Made by a program: the position numbers and the translations under genes. Under the pieces are notes generated by a model. That model had not been told where the DNA came from. It saw only the letters and a program-made list of their open reading frames with translations, and did no database searches. 64,000 nt of DNA, taken from CAZYFH01 sp965197395. GTDB lineage: Bacteria; Acidobacteriota; Vicinamibacteria; Vicinamibacterales; UBA8438. Of this stretch, positions 59,148 through 64,000 are shown in pieces; position 1 is the stretch's first letter; every line of letters starts with the position of its first letter. Where the stretch lies: contig CBDANB010000004.1 in the NCBI GenBank assembly GCA_965197395.1, forward strand, positions 248,001-312,000, written 5' to 3'.

Positions 59148-59648
59148 TTAGAACGCACCCTCATCGGCGGAGGGGCCGTAGATGGCCGGGATGGGCACGT
59201 CACGCATCCGCAGATAGACGCTCAGCTGACCTCGGTGGTGGATGAGGTGGTTGAAGAGGAAATACCGCAGCACCACGATCTTGGGGAGCGTGAACAGAGC
59301 CTGATCGCCTCGTGTGAGAGTCCACGGCACGCGCAGCTCGCCGTCGAGGCGTCCCACGATTCGCGCACGCGCCGCGGTGACGTTGCGGTCGAAGACCACC
59401 AACAGCTCTGCCACGCTCGCCGCGTCCTTCGCCGTGTCTGCCCCCGCGGCGATGTCGAACGAGTCGCCGCCCACCACGTGATTGGCCCAGGTCGGAATGT
59501 GGGCGAGGTGTGCCGCGAGCCGGCCAAGCGTCATCGAGCGCTCGTGCGGTTGCCACCCCAATGCGCCGTCCGGCACACGTGTGAGGAGTCGCCGTGTCGT
59601 GCCGGTCTCGCGGTCGAACTCCGGCAGCAACGTGTCGATGAAGGCCAT
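59148..59648 (-). CDS. DinB-family protein
   Basis: A 166-residue four-helix-bundle protein with the DinB layout: LLPEFDRETGTTRRLLTRVP, then GWQPHERSMTLGRLAAHLAHIPTWA with a ligand His, and NHLIHHRGQLSVYLRMRDVPIPAIYGPSADE near the end (about 129-160), where His-His-x-x-Gln is typical. ATG at 59648 matches the family start; a longer frame to 59741 overlaps the next gene's promoter region. It is distinct from the DinB protein at 7037-7540. Confidence 0.88.
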   Translation of the reverse strand: MAFIDTLLPEFDRETGTTRRLLTRVPDGALGWQPHERSMTLGRLAAHLAHIPTWANHVVGGDSFDIAAGADTAKDAASVAELLVVFDRNVTAARARIVGRLDGELRVPWTLTRGDQALFTLPKIVVLRYFLFNHLIHHRGQLSVYLRMRDVPIPAIYGPSADEGAF

Positions 59649-59740
59649 GTCGTTCGCTGGCGGCGAGGCGTATCTTACTCCCTCACAACGGACGGCTCGC
59701 CGACGGTCAGTCCCGGGTGTGTCGATAGGGGTGTGCGACA

Positions 59741-60715
59741 ATGCGCACCGTGCAACTTCGCGAGGTCAACGTCGGCTGCTTCGGTGGAGGGACCGGTCTA
59801 CCCAGCCTGCTCGGCGGCCTCAAGCAGAACCCCTGGGTGAGGGTGAACGCGGTCGTCACGATGTTCGACAGCGGCGGCAGCTCGGGTCAACTCCGCGACC
59901 AACTCGGCGTGCTCCCACCGGGCGACGTGTTGAAGTGCGCGCTCGCCCTGGCCCGAAACGAGGCCGAGGCTCGCCGCCTGCTCTTGTCCCGTCTGCCGGC
60001 ACTCGACAATACCCGGCTCGGTGGGCACACCGGCGGCAACTTGTTGCTGTCGATGATGGAGCAGTACAGCGGCGACTTCCTGGCGGCCGTCGACGGCCTG
60101 CGAACGCTCCTCGACTGCAATGGGCGCGTCTGGCCGGTGAGTGTCGAGCACGCCACGGTCTGCGCGGAATACGCCGATGGGTCGCGCACGCGTGGCGAGG
60201 TCGAGGTCGATCGCGAGCAGAGTCACGGTCGTCGCGTCACCCGAGTGTTTCTCGATCCAGTGCCGAAGATTCACGCTGCGGTGGACCAGGCGATCCGCGC
60301 GTTCGACGCGTGCGTCATCGGACCGGGCAGCTTCTATACCAGCTTGATGCCGATCCTGCTCGTCAGCGGCGTGGCCGAGGCGGTCCGCGCCACATCGGGT
60401 CCCATTATCGTCGTCACCAACATCCTCACCGAAGGTCGGGGCATGCGCGGCTTCTCGGTGGGAGAGGCTGTCCGCCGTGTCGGCGAGGCGATCGGGCGCC
60501 CCGTCGATGTCGTACTGGCAAACGCCGTCGACGCAGGGAGCGGCGTGCCCGAGCGATACGCGGACGAGCACAAGGAGCTTCTCTCGATCGGGGAGATCCC
60601 GGAGAATTGCCAATTGGTCACCGGGCATTTCTGGCAGGGGCAGATTGCTCGTCATGCCAGACGGCGCCTCGCGTATGCGGTCTGGAGCGCGCTGGGACAG
60701 CGGTTGCTGCAGTAG
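59741..60715 (+). CDS. YvcK/gluconeogenesis factor (CofD-like) protein
   Basis: A 324-residue protein of the YvcK/YbhK family. Landmarks are GCFGGGTGLPSLLGGLK, TMFDSGGSSGQLRDQLGVLPPGD, ALARNE, NLLLSMMEQYSGDFL, ACVIGPGSFYTSLMPILLV, and TNILTEGRGMRGFSV. YvcK binds UDP-sugars and is needed in other bacteria for growth on gluconeogenic carbon sources and for cell-wall synthesis control. No rapZ or whiA neighbour is present. The start ATG at 59741 is used. Confidence 0.92.
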   Translation: MRTVQLREVNVGCFGGGTGLPSLLGGLKQNPWVRVNAVVTMFDSGGSSGQLRDQLGVLPPGDVLKCALALARNEAEARRLLLSRLPALDNTRLGGHTGGNLLLSMMEQYSGDFLAAVDGLRTLLDCNGRVWPVSVEHATVCAEYADGSRTRGEVEVDREQSHGRRVTRVFLDPVPKIHAAVDQAIRAFDACVIGPGSFYTSLMPILLVSGVAEAVRATSGPIIVVTNILTEGRGMRGFSVGEAVRRVGEAIGRPVDVVLANAVDAGSGVPERYADEHKELLSIGEIPENCQLVTGHFWQGQIARHARRRLAYAVWSALGQRLLQ

Positions 60716-60750
60716 CCGCGCCTCGCTCCGGCGTCGCGACGGGCGTCCGA

Positions 60751-61533
60751 TCAACGTTGGCGAGGCTTGCGTGGTGCGGCCCGCGTGCGTGTCGCGCGTC
60801 GTGGCGCGGACGTTTTCTTCCTGCGCGCAAGGATTTTCCCGGCCGCGCGCTCGATCACCGCTCTCGTCAGTGTGGCTGCCGCGCCGCCACCCGATGCGGT
60901 CGCCGGACGACCGGTGACCCATTGGTCCGGCATATCCGCCGCGAGAATATCGTCGAAGTCTCCTTCGCTCTTGACGCTAAGCGGCGCGAACTCCGTGATG
61001 TCGACTGGACCCGACCAGAAGTCGGCGTGCTTGATAAGTAGCCAGTTGCGGCCCCGCTGTTTAGACGGTGTGCCGTCGCGATCGCGCGTCCGGACCAGGA
61101 CCCATGAGCCTTTCAGCTTGTACCCGTCGAGCGCGAACTTGAGGTCGCCCTTGGCCAGCGCGGCGCGGACGTCGTCGACTTCCGGGGTCCAGGTGCCATG
61201 GTCCCATAGCATGACGATGCCCGCGCCGTAGCCTTCTGGGATCACGCCTTCAAAGCTGCCGTAGGCGTGCGGGTGATCCTCGGTCCGGACCGCCATCCGC
61301 TTGTCGGTCGAGATGAGCGAAGGGCCCTTGGGCACCGCCCAGGACAGCAACACCCCGTCGTGCTCCAGCCGGAGGTCGTAGTGCAGGTGGCTCGCGAGGT
61401 GCTTCTGCACACAGAAGTAGAGAGCCTTGCGTGGGGGCTGCTTCTTGTGTCGCCGGGTCGGTGCGGCGCCGTCGCCGCCGGGCTCCGGTGTCTTCGTGAA
61501 GTCGCGTTTGCGCCGGTACTCGTCGAGCGGCAT
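60751..61533 (-). CDS. Stand-alone LigD-type 3'-phosphoesterase (PE) domain protein
   Basis: A 260-residue protein equal to the phosphoesterase domain of the bacterial NHEJ ligase LigD. It starts MPLDEYRRKRDFTKTPEP; catalytic residues are His51, Asp53 and Arg55 in LHYDLRLEHDG and His87/His89 in EDHPHAYGSFEGVIPEGYGAG. The basic C-terminal tail (RKKTSAPRRATRTRAAPRKP) may bind DNA. It trims 3'-phosphate or ribonucleotide ends. No ligase, polymerase or Ku gene is adjacent. ATG at 61533 is preferred over the start at 61560. Confidence 0.92.
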   Translation of the reverse strand: MPLDEYRRKRDFTKTPEPGGDGAAPTRRHKKQPPRKALYFCVQKHLASHLHYDLRLEHDGVLLSWAVPKGPSLISTDKRMAVRTEDHPHAYGSFEGVIPEGYGAGIVMLWDHGTWTPEVDDVRAALAKGDLKFALDGYKLKGSWVLVRTRDRDGTPSKQRGRNWLLIKHADFWSGPVDITEFAPLSVKSEGDFDDILAADMPDQWVTGRPATASGGGAAATLTRAVIERAAGKILARRKKTSAPRRATRTRAAPRKPRQR

Positions 61534-61598
61534 GGCGGCTAGACCGGTGGTGAGGATCATACCGCCCGCGAGCCAATGGCGTGTCCTCGTAAGCCCGT

Positions 61599-63038
61599 AT
61601 GATGAACCGCATGCTCACGGCGGTCATCCTCTATATGTCGGTGCTCGTGCTGATTGGATCGTGGCGGAGCCGGCGCGTCAAGACGGGCGACGACTTTCTG
61701 GTGGCCGGCCGGACGCTGCCGGCGCGCGTGCTGGTCTTCACGCTGCTGGCGACCTGGATCGGGTCGGGGAGCCTGTTTGGCGGGGCGGGGCTCGGCTACC
61801 GATCCGGCTTCGCCGCGCTCTGGCAGTCCGCCGGCGCCTGGGCCGGCATCGCCCTGGTCTACTTCATCGCGCCGCGCGTCAGGCGACTCGCGCTCTACAC
61901 GGTGCCCGACATCCTCGAGTTGCGCTACGGCCCCGCCGCGCGCGTGCTCGGGACGATCACGACGGTGCTCGCGTATGCGACGATTGCCGCCTATCAGTTC
62001 AGGGGCGGCGGTCGCCTGCTTGCCTTGATCGCGGACGTCGATCCAGGCACCGGCGCGCTCCTGACCGCGGTCTTCTGCATCCTCTTCACGTCGCTTGCCG
62101 GCATGTTGTCCATTGCCTATCTCGACGTCGGCAACGGCCTCTTGATGACGTTCGCGGTCACGCTCGGCGTCGCGTTTCTCATCGGCGACGTCGGCGGCAT
62201 CACGGCGGCGATCGCGGCGCTCAGGCCCGACCAGGTCTCCGTGTTCGGCGACATCGGTCCGCAGGCGGCGTTCGCGCTCTTCCTGCCCACGATGTTCCTG
62301 CTGCTCGGCGAAGCCAACATGTATCAGAAGTTTTTCTCAGCGCGCGACGAGCGGGCGGCGCGCCTGGCGGTCGTCGGCTGGATCGCCGGTACGATCGTGG
62401 TCGAGACGCTGATCGACTCGACTGGGATTTTCGGCAGTCTCGTCGTCGGCGGATTGGGCACGGCGGCATCCGAAGAGATCGTCATCCGCGTCGCGACCGA
62501 TGCGTTGCCGCCCGTGCTCGGAGTGCTGCTCGTGTGTGGCGCGGCGGCCATCGTGGTCTCGACGGCCAACAGCTTCCTCCTCACGCCGTCCACGAACCTG
62601 ATCCGCGACGTCTACCAGCGATTCATCAACCCGGGTGTGACCGATGTGCAGGTGGTGCGCTACACCCGTTTCATCGTCGTGGGGGTCGGGACGCTCGGCT
62701 ATGTGGCCGGCACGTTCTTCCCGACGATACTGGCGATGGCCCTCTGGGCATATACGATGTACGGTGCGGGCATCACGCCCGCGCTTCTCGGGGCGCTGCT
62801 GTGGAAGCGCGCCACCAGGCTCGGCGGTGTGCTGTCGATTCTCGTCGGGATGGCCACGACGCTGGGATGGGAGATCATCGGCCTCGCGCGCGCGACGGCG
62901 GACGGGACGCCGGTCTATCCGTTCGGCTGGCAGACGGCGTATCCGGCGCTCGCGCTGTCGATCGCCGCTCTCGTCGTCGTCAGCCTGGCGACGCCGCCAC
63001 CAACCGACGCCGAGGTGCAGTTGGGTACCGGGCACTAG
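61599..63038 (+). CDS. Sodium:solute symporter family protein
   Basis: A 479-residue membrane protein with about 12-13 spans. Features: RRVKTGDDFLVAGRTLP near the start, TWIGSGSLFGGAGLGYRSG, YFIAPRVRRLALYTVPDILELRYGP (about residues 86-110), AYATIAAYQFRGGGRL, and the Na+-site Ser region VSTANSFLLTPSTNLIRDVY. These fit the SSS/SLC5 family. Substrate cannot be predicted. The radical SAM gene follows after 8 bases. Confidence 0.9.
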   Translation: MMNRMLTAVILYMSVLVLIGSWRSRRVKTGDDFLVAGRTLPARVLVFTLLATWIGSGSLFGGAGLGYRSGFAALWQSAGAWAGIALVYFIAPRVRRLALYTVPDILELRYGPAARVLGTITTVLAYATIAAYQFRGGGRLLALIADVDPGTGALLTAVFCILFTSLAGMLSIAYLDVGNGLLMTFAVTLGVAFLIGDVGGITAAIAALRPDQVSVFGDIGPQAAFALFLPTMFLLLGEANMYQKFFSARDERAARLAVVGWIAGTIVVETLIDSTGIFGSLVVGGLGTAASEEIVIRVATDALPPVLGVLLVCGAAAIVVSTANSFLLTPSTNLIRDVYQRFINPGVTDVQVVRYTRFIVVGVGTLGYVAGTFFPTILAMALWAYTMYGAGITPALLGALLWKRATRLGGVLSILVGMATTLGWEIIGLARATADGTPVYPFGWQTAYPALALSIAALVVVSLATPPPTDAEVQLGTGH

Positions 63039-63046
63039 CCCACATC

Positions 63047-64000
63047 ATGCGGACCGTTCTCATCTCGACCTATGAGCTGGGGCGCCAGCCGTTCGGTTTG
63101 GCGTCGCCCGCGGCCTGGCTCAGGCGGGCCGGCGTCGACGTGACCTGTGTCGATCTGTCGCGGCAGCCGTTCCGCGCAGACATGGCTGACGCGGGGCTCG
63201 TCGCCCTACACCTGCCGATGCACACGGCGACGCGCCTCGCGGTGCCGGTCATCGAGCGTGTCCGGCGGCTCAACGCGGACGCCGAGTTGTGCTGCTACGG
63301 GCTCTACGCTCCGCTCAACGCCGCATTTCTACGGGGGTTGGGCGTGACCCATATCCTGGGCGGGGAATTCGAGGCGGACCTCGTCGACGTTGCCCTTGGC
63401 CGAGACCGCCCGCCAAGCGCCGCGGGCGGCGCGGGCCGACCCGTCGGCACCGCCGGACCGGCACCGAAGGGCCGCCTGCCGAGGCTCGCCTTCATCACGC
63501 CCGATCGCCTCGACCTCCCGCCGCTGGGCCGATATGCGGCGTTGCAGCGGGGGACCGTGCGCAAGGTCGTCGGCTATACGGAGGCGAGCCGCGGGTGCAA
63601 ACACGTCTGCCGCCACTGTCCGGTGGTGCCCGTCTACGGCGGGCAGTTCCGGGTGGTACCGGCCGATGTCGTCCTCGCCGACGTAGAGGCGCAGACCCGT
63701 CGGGGCGCCGAGCACATCACGTTTGGTGACGCGGACTTCTTTAATGGCATCGGTCACGCGATGCGCGTCGTCGAGGGGCTCGCCCGGGAGAGCCCCGGGT
63801 TGACCTACGACGTCACCATCAAAGTCGAGCACCTGCTCAGACACGCGGATGCGCTGCCTCGGCTCCGTGACACGGGGTGCCTCTTCATCACGAGCGCCGT
63901 GGAATCGGTCGACGACGCCATCCTCGAGCGTCTTGACAAGGGGCACACACTCGCCGACGTGGAGCGGGTCGTGGAGCTGTGCCGTGACGTGGGCGTCGCG
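63047..64000 (+). CDS. Radical SAM protein of the CUAEP/CCAEP-tail type (3' end cut)
   Basis: Open from ATG 63047 to the window end (318 codons). An N-terminal B12-binding-like domain (MRTVLISTYELGRQPFGLAS, LPMHTATRLAVPVIERV, CCYGLYAPLNAAFLRGLG) precedes a radical SAM core with the cluster motif Cys184, Cys188 and Cys191 (GCKHVCRHCP), then ITFGDADFFNG. This opening matches the family whose C-terminus ends CUAEP or CCAEP, in which U is selenocysteine. The tail lies outside the window, so a possible in-frame TGA cannot be checked. Reaction unknown. Confidence 0.88.
   Translation, partial: MRTVLISTYELGRQPFGLASPAAWLRRAGVDVTCVDLSRQPFRADMADAGLVALHLPMHTATRLAVPVIERVRRLNADAELCCYGLYAPLNAAFLRGLGVTHILGGEFEADLVDVALGRDRPPSAAGGAGRPVGTAGPAPKGRLPRLAFITPDRLDLPPLGRYAALQRGTVRKVVGYTEASRGCKHVCRHCPVVPVYGGQFRVVPADVVLADVEAQTRRGAEHITFGDADFFNGIGHAMRVVEGLARESPGLTYDVTIKVEHLLRHADALPRLRDTGCLFITSAVESVDDAILERLDKGHTLADVERVVELCRDVGVA

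Noticed and set aside
1..64000. Anti-phage defence island or biosynthetic gene cluster
   Set aside because: No restriction, CBASS, retron, Gabija-like, NRPS or PKS genes were seen; only the small MITE-bracketed cassette is a candidate accessory system.

Overview
This window reads as chromosomal DNA of a high-GC Gram-negative bacterium, most likely an Acidobacteriota member of the Vicinamibacteria type. The inference rests on uniformly GC-rich codons, carboxypeptidase-regulatory-like and M14/M49 secreted proteins, paired DinB proteins, ABC-2 export pairs and a CUAEP/CCAEP-type radical SAM protein. No marker gene in the window settles the taxonomy. No rRNA, tRNA, CRISPR array, prophage or replication origin was recognised.

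Layout. 1-6074: elongasome genes mreC (5' cut)-mreD-mrdA-rodA, then ribonuclease G. 6104-8828 (minus): a small secreted protein, an MGMT-like protein, a DinB protein, a membrane protein and a decayed M14 carboxypeptidase. 9101-16355 (minus): a four-gene operon made of two copies of a HEAT-repeat protein plus HD-GYP protein pair. 16508-22110 (plus): nucleoside transporter, mtnA, tsaD, a dicarboxylate/amino-acid symporter and an HD hydrolase. 22229-25985: two ABC ATPase/permease pairs whose central junction carries a chain of tandemly duplicated 11-codon mini-ORFs. 26105-30793: a secreted protein, PilZ protein, 3-hydroxyacyl-CoA dehydrogenase, folE, a secreted protein and a YpdA-like reductase. 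30924-39717 (mostly minus): Lon-domain protein, an IS200 element, VWA protein, AAA ATPase, 2-oxoacid:ferredoxin oxidoreductase subunits and an M49-type peptidase. 39772-48570: lpdA, a low-GC two-gene cassette bracketed by inverted MITE-like elements, uracil-DNA glycosylase, lipA, an MBL-fold hydrolase, DUF2203, a seven-iron-type ferredoxin, orphan nuoB and nuoI, and an aspartyl-protease protein. 48626-64000: a protease/propeller/beta-barrel outer-membrane protein, a TlpA-like thioredoxin, several hypothetical proteins, DUF72, YheT-type hydrolase, a polytopic membrane protein, DinB, YvcK, a LigD phosphoesterase-domain protein, a sodium:solute symporter and a 3'-cut radical SAM gene.

Functional themes are cell elongation, c-di-GMP-type signalling (two HD-GYP proteins and a PilZ protein), low-potential electron transfer (KorAB, ferredoxin, NuoB/NuoI), lipoate-dependent metabolism (lipA, lpdA), membrane export and DNA repair (UDG, MGMT-like, LigD PE).

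Three structural observations stand out: the MITE-bracketed cassette at 41208-42748 (a coiled-coil/DUF4160 fusion followed by DUF2442), the GTGA relay of mini-ORFs at 24047-24185, and two dispersed intergenic repeat families. One family is a GC-rich element of about 95-120 bp that repeatedly sits directly after stop codons. The other is built from TAAGAC/TAAGCC words.
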